A stretch of DNA of 64,000 bases from Pelatocladus maniniholoensis HA4357-MV3 (GTDB lineage Bacteria > Cyanobacteriota > Cyanobacteriia > Cyanobacteriales > Nostocaceae), in NCBI GenBank assembly GCA_019359115.1, contig JAHHHW010000167.1:1-64000 (forward strand). Reading direction: 5' to 3'. The translations under genes and the position numbers were made by a program. Position 1 is the first letter of the stretch, and each line of letters starts with the position of its first letter. The notes under the pieces are model-generated. The model was given only the letters and a program-made list of their open reading frames with translations. It was not told the origin of the DNA and did not search any database. Below, piece by piece: positions 37,566 to 45,528 of this stretch.

Positions 37566-37970
37566 TCACTTCCCAAAACCGGAAGTACGTTTTCTTTTCT
37601 TTGCTGATGCTTGCGCCAGCAACTCTGCACTAAAACCTCCTTGATGTTCCAACATCAATTTGCGGGTGCGCTGGCGTTGGTATTTCTGCACTTCAGTGGC
37701 GAGGGGATAACTCGGATCAATGTTGAGATGAGTAATGGAGACAACATAACGTTCTTCTTCTTCTGGATTGGATGCTAAAACACACATAATTCCACCCATA
37801 TCTCCAGAATATTTCACATGTTCAATCACAAATTCTTTGTTGGGATTTGCTACCTCTCCTCGTTCTTTTAAAGTTTTGAGAAACTCCTTTCCCGCACGTG
37901 CTTTAATTGGTAAACTTTCTTGCAATTTTTCTGTTAGGGCAACTGCTGCATCATAATCGTCAATAATCAT
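37566..37970 (-). CDS. Unknown protein, opposite-strand gene inside the cas operon
   Basis: The 134-residue gene lies between csc1 and cas6 on the other strand, tail to tail with csc1 with no spacer. Its start is 46 bases from the cas6 start, so the upstream regions overlap. AAGGAG precedes the ATG by about 9 bases. The protein begins MIIDDYDAAVALTEKLQESL and includes NKEFVIEHVKYSGDMGGIMC and VVSITHLNIDPSYPLATEV. It ends with a basic tail, AKKRKRTSGFGK. I recognise no domain; the middle looks globular and the tail could bind nucleic acid or a partner. A role in regulating or inhibiting the cas genes is possible but unsupported. Confidence 0.7.
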   Translation of the reverse strand: MIIDDYDAAVALTEKLQESLPIKARAGKEFLKTLKERGEVANPNKEFVIEHVKYSGDMGGIMCVLASNPEEEERYVVSITHLNIDPSYPLATEVQKYQRQRTRKLMLEHQGGFSAELLAQASAKKRKRTSGFGK

Positions 37971-38015
37971 CTATATTTCTCCTTGGATGATTTTTTCCTA
38001 ATTTCCAAGCATCTC

Positions 38016-38867
38016 ATGCCACACAGTCTTGTTCTCAATCTGATTCCCCAATCTCCGATTTACCCTAATTATCTTACTGGCAGACATTACCACGCGCTAT
38101 TTTTAAATCTTGTGAGTTCGGTAGATAAAAGATTGGGTGATTTACTCCACGACTCCACCGCCGATAAAGCTTTTACTCTTTCTCCTTTACAAGTGCAAAC
38201 AAGTTATACAGGTAATGGTAGTGGCAAGCGAGGACATTTTAGCCACAAAAATTACATTTTGCAATGGGAACAAAATAAACCAATTGCTCCAGGTACTCCG
38301 TGTTGGTGGCGTATCTCTCTGTTAGATGACACTCTATTTAGTCAACTTACCCCACTGTGGCTAAATATTAATCCTGAACATGCTTGGCACTTAGGTTCTG
38401 GGGATTTGTACATCACTAATATTCTTGGTACGCCCCAATCAACTCAACCTTGGGCTAATGCTTGTACTTACAAACAATTATACGAGCAAGCATCCGAGAG
38501 CGATCGCACAATTTCCCTTACCTTCATCACACCTACAGCCTTCCGTCAAGGTAAGTATGATACAACTTTACCTAGTAGAGAATGTGTGTTTAATTCTCTA
38601 CTCGCACGCTGGAATAAATATAGTGGAATTGAGTTTGCAAATATTTCTCTTGATGCGATTTTTCCCAGTTTCGTTAATATTCATACTGAAATATTAGCTG
38701 ATTCTCGTAGTAAGTTTATTGGCATTATTGGTGAAGTTAATTATCGAATTTTGGGAGAAGCTGAACCTATCACAATTAAGCAAATTAATACTTTAGCTGA
38801 TTTTGCTTTATATGCTGGCGTTGGACGAAAAACAACCATGGGTATGGGTATGACACGCAGAATTTAG
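38016..38867 (+). CDS. cas6: CRISPR RNA endonuclease Cas6
   Basis: Cas6 cuts the pre-crRNA in each repeat to release crRNAs. The chosen ATG (38016, MPHSLVLNLIPQSP) gives 283 residues; the longer reading from a TTG at 37983 lacks support. Two ferredoxin-like halves end in the glycine-rich RNA-binding loop typical of Cas6 (DFALYAGVGRKTTMGMGMTR). Catalytic residues vary in this family and cannot be read with certainty. The transcript upstream is interrupted by the opposite-strand gene, so cas6-cas4-cas1-cas2 probably has its own promoter. Confidence 0.92.
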   Translation: MPHSLVLNLIPQSPIYPNYLTGRHYHALFLNLVSSVDKRLGDLLHDSTADKAFTLSPLQVQTSYTGNGSGKRGHFSHKNYILQWEQNKPIAPGTPCWWRISLLDDTLFSQLTPLWLNINPEHAWHLGSGDLYITNILGTPQSTQPWANACTYKQLYEQASESDRTISLTFITPTAFRQGKYDTTLPSRECVFNSLLARWNKYSGIEFANISLDAIFPSFVNIHTEILADSRSKFIGIIGEVNYRILGEAEPITIKQINTLADFALYAGVGRKTTMGMGMTRRI

Positions 38868-38918
38868 TTGTTAGTTGGTTGTGCAATTGACTAATTTTTG
38901 ACTTTTGTTTTTACCACT

Positions 38919-39512
38919 ATGAATAATACAGAATATATTCCAATTGCGGCATTAAATCAATATGCTTATTGTCCGCATCGTTGTTGGCGGATGTTTTGTG
39001 CCGAAGAATTTGTAGATAATCAATACACAATTGAAGGTACAACTTTACATGAGCGTGTACATACTTTAGGAGAGGGAAATCGGGAAGAAACTTGGCAAGT
39101 GCGAGCAATTTATTTGAAGTCTGACAAATATCAATTAATTGGCAAATCAGATTTGATTGAATTAGAAAACAGTGAATGGTATCCCGTGGAATATAAGCGA
39201 GGACGTAAAGGTGAATGGGATAACGATGAGTTGCAAGTATGCGCCCAAGCTTTGTGTTTAGAAGAGATGACAGGAAAACCAGTCACAACTGGATATATTT
39301 ATTATGCTCACTCTCATCAACGTCAATTGGTAGAGATTTCAGAAGAATTAAAACAAAGTGCGATCGCCACAATTAAATCCGTACAAAATCTCATATCAAC
39401 TGGCTTTATGCCCATAGCAACCTATAGTAAACGTTGCCAAAAATGCAGTTTTTATCAACAATGTTTACCGCAAGTCGTAGAAAAAGTTAGACGGTATGAG
39501 GAAGAAGAATAG
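38919..39512 (+). CDS. cas4: CRISPR exonuclease Cas4
   Basis: Cas4 trims new spacers and selects for the PAM during adaptation. The chosen ATG at 38919 gives 197 residues; an upstream TTG at 38898 is less likely. The Fe-S cluster cysteines are C18 (in AYCPHRC) and C173, C176 and C182 (CQKCSFYQQC). The RecB-type nuclease residues are in KSDLIE (D78) and VEYKRGRKG (E91, K93). It lies 51 bases after cas6 and before cas1. Confidence 0.94.
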   Translation: MNNTEYIPIAALNQYAYCPHRCWRMFCAEEFVDNQYTIEGTTLHERVHTLGEGNREETWQVRAIYLKSDKYQLIGKSDLIELENSEWYPVEYKRGRKGEWDNDELQVCAQALCLEEMTGKPVTTGYIYYAHSHQRQLVEISEELKQSAIATIKSVQNLISTGFMPIATYSKRCQKCSFYQQCLPQVVEKVRRYEEEE

Positions 39513-39574
39513 GGAATTAAAGGGATAAAAATAAACTAATTTATTAATTCATCTAATTAATTTCGGAGTCAAGC

Positions 39575-40579
39575 ATGGGTACAGTATATATCACACAAGA
39601 AGATGCCTTTATTGGTAAACTTGATGAAAGACTTAATGTTAAATATGAGAAAAAAACAATTTTAGATGTGCCTTTAATCAAAATTGATGGTTTGGTAGTC
39701 ATGGGGAGAGCAAGTATTTCTCCTGCGACTGTTGCTGAATTAGTTAATCACAAAATTCCTCTGACTTTCTTGACAAATAACGGTAAATATATAGCCCGTT
39801 TAGAACCAGAAATGAGTAAGAATATTTTCTTACGTTCTGCTCAATGGAAAGCTGTGGGAGAATCAATACAAGCTATTCATGCTAGCAAAGGTTTTGTCAG
39901 AGGAAAGTTAAAAAACTATCGTTATTCTCTCCTCAAAGCACAACGCAGTTACTCTAATATAGATTTGAATACAGGACTAAATCAATTAGCAACTGCGATC
40001 GCCAATCTCGATCAAGCCACATCTATTAATTCTATTCGGGGTTTGGAAGGTGCTGGGAGTGCGGCGTATTTTGGTTGTTTTAATCAACTGATTCGCGTTG
40101 AAAATTTTCAATTCCACACTCGCAATCGTCGTCCCCCCACTGATCCAGTCAACTCTTTGTTGAGTTTAGGTTATTCTTTATTACGTCATGACGTGCAAGG
40201 TGCAATTAATATTGTTGGCTTCGATCCATATTTAGGATATCTACATACAGAGCGTTATGGAAGACCATCATTAGCACTAGATTTAATGGAAGAATTTCGT
40301 CCTCTAATTGTCGATCCAGTAGTTTTAACTGCTATTAATCGCCGCATTCTTTCACCCACAGATTTTATCATCGAACCAGTCAGTAATGCTGTTTCTCTGA
40401 CGAAAGAAGGGTTACATAAATTTTTGCGACTTTATCAAGAAAAGAAGCAAACAAAGTTTAAACATCCCGTCATGCAAAAGCAATACACCTATCAAGAATC
40501 TTTTGAACTACAAGCAAGATTACTGGGAAAATACCTCATGGGCGAAATTGACAAATATCCACCATTGATCATGAAGTAA
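39575..40579 (+). CDS. cas1: CRISPR integrase Cas1
   Basis: Cas1 inserts spacers at the leader end of the array. The 334-residue protein carries the metal-binding residues in GLEGAGSAAYFG (E158), PYLGYLHTERYG (H224) and LALDLMEEFRP (D236, E239). It also has the N-terminal beta domain GTVYITQEDAFIGKLDERLN. CGGAG lies about 10 bases before the ATG. Length and sequence are typical of type I Cas1 in cyanobacteria. Confidence 0.96.
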   Translation: MGTVYITQEDAFIGKLDERLNVKYEKKTILDVPLIKIDGLVVMGRASISPATVAELVNHKIPLTFLTNNGKYIARLEPEMSKNIFLRSAQWKAVGESIQAIHASKGFVRGKLKNYRYSLLKAQRSYSNIDLNTGLNQLATAIANLDQATSINSIRGLEGAGSAAYFGCFNQLIRVENFQFHTRNRRPPTDPVNSLLSLGYSLLRHDVQGAINIVGFDPYLGYLHTERYGRPSLALDLMEEFRPLIVDPVVLTAINRRILSPTDFIIEPVSNAVSLTKEGLHKFLRLYQEKKQTKFKHPVMQKQYTYQESFELQARLLGKYLMGEIDKYPPLIMK

Positions 40580-40664
40580 TTTATTGGGTTGGTCATTTGT
40601 CATTAGTGATCTTCCCCATCTCCCTTGTCTTCCTTGTCCCCTGTGTCTCCCTTGTCCTTTGTCT

Positions 40665-40937
40665 ATGTTTATTGTCGTCAGTTACGATATTCCGGAAGAT
40701 AAGCGTCGTACCAAAATCCACAAAGTTCTCAAATCTTATGGACAGTGGATGCAATATTCTGTGTTTGAGTGCAATCTGACGGAAACCCAATATGCTAAAC
40801 TGAGGGCGCGGTTGGCAAAACTCATTAAACCTGATGAAGACAGCATCCGCTTCTATTTTCTTTGTGCTTGCTGTCAAGGTAAGGTTGAGCGCATTGGCGG
40901 CGAAATGCCAATGGATACTACAGTGTTTTTTGCTTGA
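40665..40937 (+). CDS. cas2: CRISPR adaptation protein Cas2
   Basis: Cas2 dimers hold two Cas1 dimers in the adaptation complex. The ATG at 40665 (MFIVVSYDIPEDKRRTK) gives the usual 90 residues. The longer reading from 40584 would translate a pyrimidine-rich repeat and is rejected. D8 and the core strand-helix YGQWMQYSVFECNLTE are typical. The region just before the start contains CCTTGTC-type repeats, which leaves no clear ribosome site. Confidence 0.94.
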   Translation: MFIVVSYDIPEDKRRTKIHKVLKSYGQWMQYSVFECNLTETQYAKLRARLAKLIKPDEDSIRFYFLCACCQGKVERIGGEMPMDTTVFFA

Positions 40938-41191
40938 TGACGGTGCAGACCAGTAGGTGTAGAAAAAAAGCAGTCAATTTTTGGGGCTGAAATTCTTATT
41001 CTGTCTATGTTAGAGGCTGATTTGATGGTAAATGAGGTCTGCACCTTTTCTGTAAATCTTACCCTGACTAAGTTTGAGCCATTTTATATTCATTTGCTCT
41101 TGACAGTGCGATCGCTCAAACGCTATATTTACTCTAGGTCTGCACCACTGAACCTTGAAAACCAAATACAGCAAGGCTTCTAAATCGAGCC
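40938..41191 (+). promoter_or_regulatory. CRISPR leader with pre-crRNA promoter
   Basis: TTGACA at 41101-41106 and TATATT at 41125-41130, 18 bases apart, form a near-consensus vegetative promoter pointing into the array; transcription should begin near 41137. A HIP1 octamer (GCGATCGC, 41109-41116) sits between the two boxes. GGTCTGCACC occurs at 41036-41045 and 41138-41147, the latter at the expected start site. The same 10-mer occurs inverted at 40942-40951. The stretch lies between cas2 and the first repeat, as expected for a leader. Confidence 0.75.
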
Positions 41192-42527
41192 GTTGCAACT
41201 AACATTAATCCCTATTAGGGATTGAAACAATACATGGTTAGCCAAAATTTCTAATCCTTTTGTTGCAACTAACATTAATCCCTATTAGGGATTGAAACGT
41301 TGGATGCTACATGAGCCGCCTTTAATTCGTCCACAAAAAGTTGCAACTAACATTAATCCCTATTAGGGATTGAAACGACCGATCCAAAAAGCCGGGGAAA
41401 TACCGAAAATTGGTTGCAACTAACATTAATCCCTATTAGGGATTGAAACCTACAGGTAATCTTGCCGATAAATTTATAATTATCGGTTGCAACTAACATT
41501 AATCCCTATTAGGGATTGAAACCTTCGATTTCAACCGATTCAATATCAGAATTATCAAGTTGCAACTAACATTAATCCCTATTAGGGATTGAAACATACA
41601 GATACTTGGCATAAGCCTCGGCGTATCTATGTTGCAACTAACATTAATCCCTATTAGGGATTGAAACTGATGATTACTGCGCTAGAAAAAGAGTATCAAG
41701 TTGCAACTAACATTAATCCCTATTAGGGATTGAAACATTCGCGATGCTGACGAAGCCTATAAATTACTAAGTTGCAACTAACATTAATCCCTATTAGGGA
41801 TTGAAACTGAGAATTTGACCATGTACCAGCCATAACACCCGTTGCAACTAACATTAATCCCTATTAGGGATTGAAACATAAAAGGCGCAACCCAAAAAGG
41901 ATGCTCAATGCGTTGCAACTAACATTAATCCCTATTAGGGATTGAAACAGTTTCAACAGGAGATTCTCAAAGCCCTAGATAAAAGTTGCAACTAACATTA
42001 ATCCCTATTAGGGATTGAAACTTAACTTACGCTCAGACTTGATGAACGCTTTTAGGTTGCAACTAACATTAATCCCTATTAGGGATTGAAACCCGATATG
42101 TCGGGCAGGCGCGATCGCACGCCCAACGCCTTGTTGCAACTAACATTAATCCCTATTAGGGATTGAAACCTCTCACTATTTGCGCTTCATCAACAGAAAG
42201 CACAGGTTGCAACTAACATTAATCCCTATTAGGGATTGAAACAAAACTAATCCAACAGCGGCAGAAGCTACAGTACCGTTGCAACTAACATTAATCCCTA
42301 TTAGGGATTGAAACTCAATATTGAAACAAAGGAACTTGAACCTAATGTTGCAACTAACATTAATCCCTATTAGGGATTGAAACACTTGCAGCCAGTGCAA
42401 CCCCATCATGAGCGTGAGTGTTGCAACTAACATTAATCCCTATTAGGGATTGAAACACAGGAAACGAAAGCGAAGATTTAGTATTTACCCGTTGCAACTA
42501 ACATTAATCCCTATTAGGGATTGAAAT
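41192..42527 (+). CRISPR. Type I-D CRISPR array, 19 repeats and 18 spacers
   Basis: The 37-bp repeat starts GTTGCAACTAAC and ends ATTAGGGATTGAAAC, with a short stem CCCTA/TAGGG near its 3' part. Repeats begin at 41192, 41262, 41340, 41413, 41486, 41559, 41631, 41700, 41771, 41841, 41912, 41985, 42056, 42133, 42206, 42278, 42347, 42420 and 42491. All are identical except the last, whose final base is T instead of C. Spacers are 32-41 bp and all differ. The decayed end is distal to cas2, so new spacers enter at 41192. The repeat type fits the adjacent I-D cas genes. Confidence 0.98.
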
Positions 42528-42714
42528 GGTATGATGATATGCAGATATATTTGGTTCTTCCGCTAATTTTATGGATAATTAATAGTAAAATGCCAGTTGA
42601 ATAGACTGCGTAATCGAAAATTATTAACCCACATTCCGCACTTCAAGTTGAGGAATAATTACTATCCCTTCGGATATTGATAAATTATTATTCACTATCC
42701 AGATGTTCTTGAGA

Positions 42715-43881
42715 TTAAGAAAGTAGATAATATTTTTGACAAGATGATGGCAGACAATTCAAAATAAAATGGCGTTCTGACGTTAAATTAATAATTTGAC
42801 TAACCCCATTTAAAGTTAAAAGATGAATTCCTTGAAAACATTGAAATACCCATCTTAATGTCGGACTAATCGTTAACTTTCCTAGTTGATTTTTGATTCC
42901 GATTTTGATTCGTTTTAAGCTACTTCTTCGTTCCCTTTGACCAAGATTATAAACTAACAAGCACAAAGACATTAAAAATAACATTGTTTCGATTCTTTCT
43001 GGGTTTTCTACAAATAAACTATCGGCAAAAAATAAAGGGTCTTTTAAAAATTAGGAGTTACGCACTTTACAAAATAACCATCTTGTATATTAACGTAAAT
43101 ACGTTGTTTCAGGCTTTTAGAGGTCGCTTTTGATAGAAGAGCGATCGCCAAAATATGATTGAAAAACCCAGCTATAAGTCTTGAAAACGATACCTGTTAT
43201 TTTGGCTTTTCTGTCAATGCGTAAGTCCTAAAATCTAAATCCTCTCTCACAAGACTGTTGATTTTTATAATTTTTCAGAATTTCTGATGGCTCTAACTTA
43301 TTTTCATGAACTAAATTAGTTGCTAAAATAAATCTTCCAGCTTCTTTTCTTCGTATTTCTATCTCTTCTGGTTTTTCATAAACCATTCCTTCCATTTTAC
43401 AAATAATCTTATTGTCTTTAGATTTACTTTCAATAAGTTTAACTTCTTTAATTTCAAACAGTTTCAATTTTTTGTTGATGACTTTTAGCTTATATCGAGC
43501 TTGCTCCGGAGTTTCAAAATTTTCTTTTTTTAATTCTTTAAGTAGTTTTTCAACTTTATCTTTTTCTTGTTTTAGCTTTTTATCTAGCTTGTCTAAATCA
43601 CTATCTTTTCTTTTTTGACTTTCTACTATTAGCCAAACTTGCTTAATTCCACCATAATTGACTATTTCTTCTTTCCATGTGTATCCGTCTAAATTTTGAG
43701 TTGCTCTTTTTTCTTTTTCTTCTTTTTTTTCTTCTTTACTTATCTCTTCTATCTCTACAGACTGAACTAATTCTTGTGCTTTCTTAATTGTCATTGGTAC
43801 CCGACTTATCCATTTTAAATGTTCAATTAGTTTGAGTAGATGATCGATATTTTTAATTTCTGCTTTTGATGTTGGAGACAT
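42715..43881 (-). pseudogene. IS1634-type transposase, truncated and interrupted
   Basis: On the minus strand 43881-43228 encodes the central part of the transposase (HLKWISRVPMTIKKAQELVQ, then a long Lys/Glu-rich coiled region, then QQSCERGFRF). After a 180-bp insertion the same frame resumes as LKDPLFFADSLFVENPERIE and continues to SCQKYYLLS at 42715. Joined, this is the C-terminal 330 or so residues; intact relatives are about 540-560 residues. The N-terminal third is missing. The gene is inactive. Confidence 0.8.
43052..43231. mobile_element. MITE inserted in the transposase
   Basis: The 180-bp element has imperfect terminal repeats (TAGGAGTTACGCA at one end, the complement of TAGGACTTACGCA at the other) and no coding capacity. 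Removing it together with one copy of AAAT restores the transposase frame exactly (GFRF followed by LKDP). AAAT is therefore the target duplication, 4 bp, or 5 bp if AAAAT. Short elements with this GGACTTACGCA end are a recognised type in cyanobacterial genomes. Confidence 0.8.
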
Positions 43882-44134
43882 TTTTTCTCTCTAAAATATT
43901 TTTGAGTTTTTTTGATTGTCTCACTTTTGGTATCTAAGTAATTTGGCACGATAAACGATAAAACAATGTATATTGAGTTTTCTAAAAAGCTTGAAACTAA
44001 GTATTCATAGTCTATGTAATCACTGTATAGTTTGTTACTGCTCGGCTAATTCCTAATACTGACTTAATTAAAGCTTATGAGTATTTTTATTTACTCGCAC
44101 CAGAGAGTTCTAGTGTAGCATAAAATACTACATA

Positions 44135-44383
44135 TTGAAGTGCGGAATGTGGGTTATAGAATTACAGAAACACAACGTATGCCAGACTAAAACGCTTATA
44201 TTACCAACTAATGTAGATTTATTTGAAGGAGAACAAACACGTAATCAAACTGATGCAATTGTATTCTTTTTAATGACACTGATTTCACTGTTTGCTATCT
44301 TTTATACTGCTGGTGTGTTCTCTATAAATCAAGATATCAAATTGCTAAAAAATCAGTCATCTGTGTTGGAAAAAGTAAATTAG
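44135..44383 (+). CDS. Possible small membrane protein, start altered by the IS
   Basis: A frame of 82 codons begins inside the IS terminal repeat and continues into flanking DNA. Its end is a plausible single-pass membrane segment (AIVFFLMTLISLFAIFYTAG) followed by a polar tail. The first ten residues come from the IS end, so the original start is lost and this may be the surviving part of a gene cut by the insertion. No matching N-terminal part was found on the other side of the IS. Weakly supported. Confidence 0.3.
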   Translation: MKCGMWVIELQKHNVCQTKTLILPTNVDLFEGEQTRNQTDAIVFFLMTLISLFAIFYTAGVFSINQDIKLLKNQSSVLEKVN

Positions 44384-44563
44384 CAGTTATTCATAAGTCA
44401 GAATGTGATCACTTGGAAATAAGACATAGATTTGCGGACTAATTTTTCATGGGTTATGATTTGCTGTTCACGACGAAGTACTGAGTAGTAGTTATTCAAA
44501 ATAGTTAAAGTAGTGTAGATAACTTCTCTGGTCTCCAATATCAAATCAGTAAGAGTGTGAGGA

Positions 44564-45109
44564 ATGACTAATTTTACTAAATATCGCAAACGTCGCCAAT
44601 TCAAAAGAAAATCTTTAGGTTTATTGTTGGTAGTCATAACTTGGAGTTTGGCTATGGGTTGGCTGATCTCATTCGCAACTAATGCTCAAGGCGCAACTCC
44701 TACTTCTGAAATAGGAACTGTAGATGTAGTACCTGCTCAGTACCAACTCGGTCAAGAACTTTACTTAGAAAACTGCTCTAGCTGTCATCTTGCTCTACCA
44801 CCACAAGTTTTACCTACCCAAACTTGGAAAAATATTCTGCAAGATTCGCAACATTACGGCGCTCAAGTTCAGCCTCTTGTTGATCCACCACGCATTTTGG
44901 TTTGGAGATATCTTTCCACTTTTTCTCGTTCTATCCGAGAAGACGAACAAATACCCTATCGCGTCAACAACTCTCGTTTTTTCAAAGCTTTGCATCCCCA
45001 AGTCCAACTTCCACGTTCTGTGGAGATAAATAGCTGTGTCTCCTGTCATCCGAGTGCCAATGAGTATAATTTCCGCCGTCTGACACCAGAGTGGGAAAAC
45101 ACACAGTAA
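44564..45109 (+). CDS. Di-haem cytochrome c
   Basis: The 181-residue protein has a basic N-terminus and one hydrophobic signal segment (LGLLLVVITWSLAMGWLISF), so it is exported to the lumen or periplasm. Two haem c attachment sites are present, CSSCH (71-75) and CVSCH (158-162). It resembles the DHC-type di-haem cytochromes of cyanobacteria, whose electron partners are unknown. The gene stands alone. Its upstream region adjoins the IS remnant. Confidence 0.87.
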   Translation: MTNFTKYRKRRQFKRKSLGLLLVVITWSLAMGWLISFATNAQGATPTSEIGTVDVVPAQYQLGQELYLENCSSCHLALPPQVLPTQTWKNILQDSQHYGAQVQPLVDPPRILVWRYLSTFSRSIREDEQIPYRVNNSRFFKALHPQVQLPRSVEINSCVSCHPSANEYNFRRLTPEWENTQ

Positions 45110-45528
45110 TTGCCTAATTCCCCATCTTGGGGATGGGCGATCGCTACTTGAGCATGGTCGGGCTTCACTGCTTCATCTGGAAGCGAAATGATACTATTAA
45201 TAAAGTTTCAAATATAAACTCCTAATTTAAAGCCATCATTTAGTAACTAGATTGGTTTGTCTTGTTGCTGTTTTTGCTGGAAATTTCCATTGCCAACCCA
45301 TTTATAGAGCATGAAATTCAGTGAACAGTGAACAGTTATCAAGCGTATGGTAGAGGTATGTTACCCGCAACTAACGACTAATTACCACCAATAGGTGGGG
45401 ACTTTAACCCAAAGGACAAAACTGATAACTGATAACTGATAACTGATAAAACTCAGTTGGGTCAAATGCTTATAATCATATCCAAACCTAAAATTCCCGT
45501 CCCCGTTGATTTTGTTAAATAATCTGCC
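45110..45528. other. Intergenic stretch upstream of secA with heptamer repeats
   Basis: It contains four perfect tandem copies of ACTGATA at 45421-45448, part of the short-repeat family also seen at 15474-15495 and 50341-50420. One HIP1-like GCGATCGC is near 45138. No gene or clear hairpin terminator was found. The secA promoter is expected here but was not placed. Confidence 0.5.

Larger units (their letters stand above)
42626..44155 (-). mobile_element. Dead IS1634-type insertion sequence
   Basis: A 21-bp perfect inverted repeat (42626-42646, beginning AACCCACATTCCGC, and 44135-44155) bounds about 1.53 kb that contains a broken transposase of the IS1634 type. The element lacks the N-terminal part of its transposase and carries a second small element inside. 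A clean target duplication could not be recognised. It begins about 100 bases after the last CRISPR repeat. The part between 43882 and 44134 is AT-rich and non-coding. Confidence 0.75.

Noticed and set aside
40584-40664. N-terminal extension of Cas2
   Set aside because: The extra 27 residues are a Pro/Cys/Leu-rich translation of the CCTTGTC repeat; Cas2 normally starts at MFIVVSYDI.
41010-41198. Short open frame across the CRISPR leader
   Set aside because: It overlaps the promoter and the first repeat and has no ribosome site.
42176-42433. Open frame across CRISPR repeats on the minus strand
   Set aside because: Its translation repeats the same peptide once per CRISPR unit, so it is only the repeat read through.
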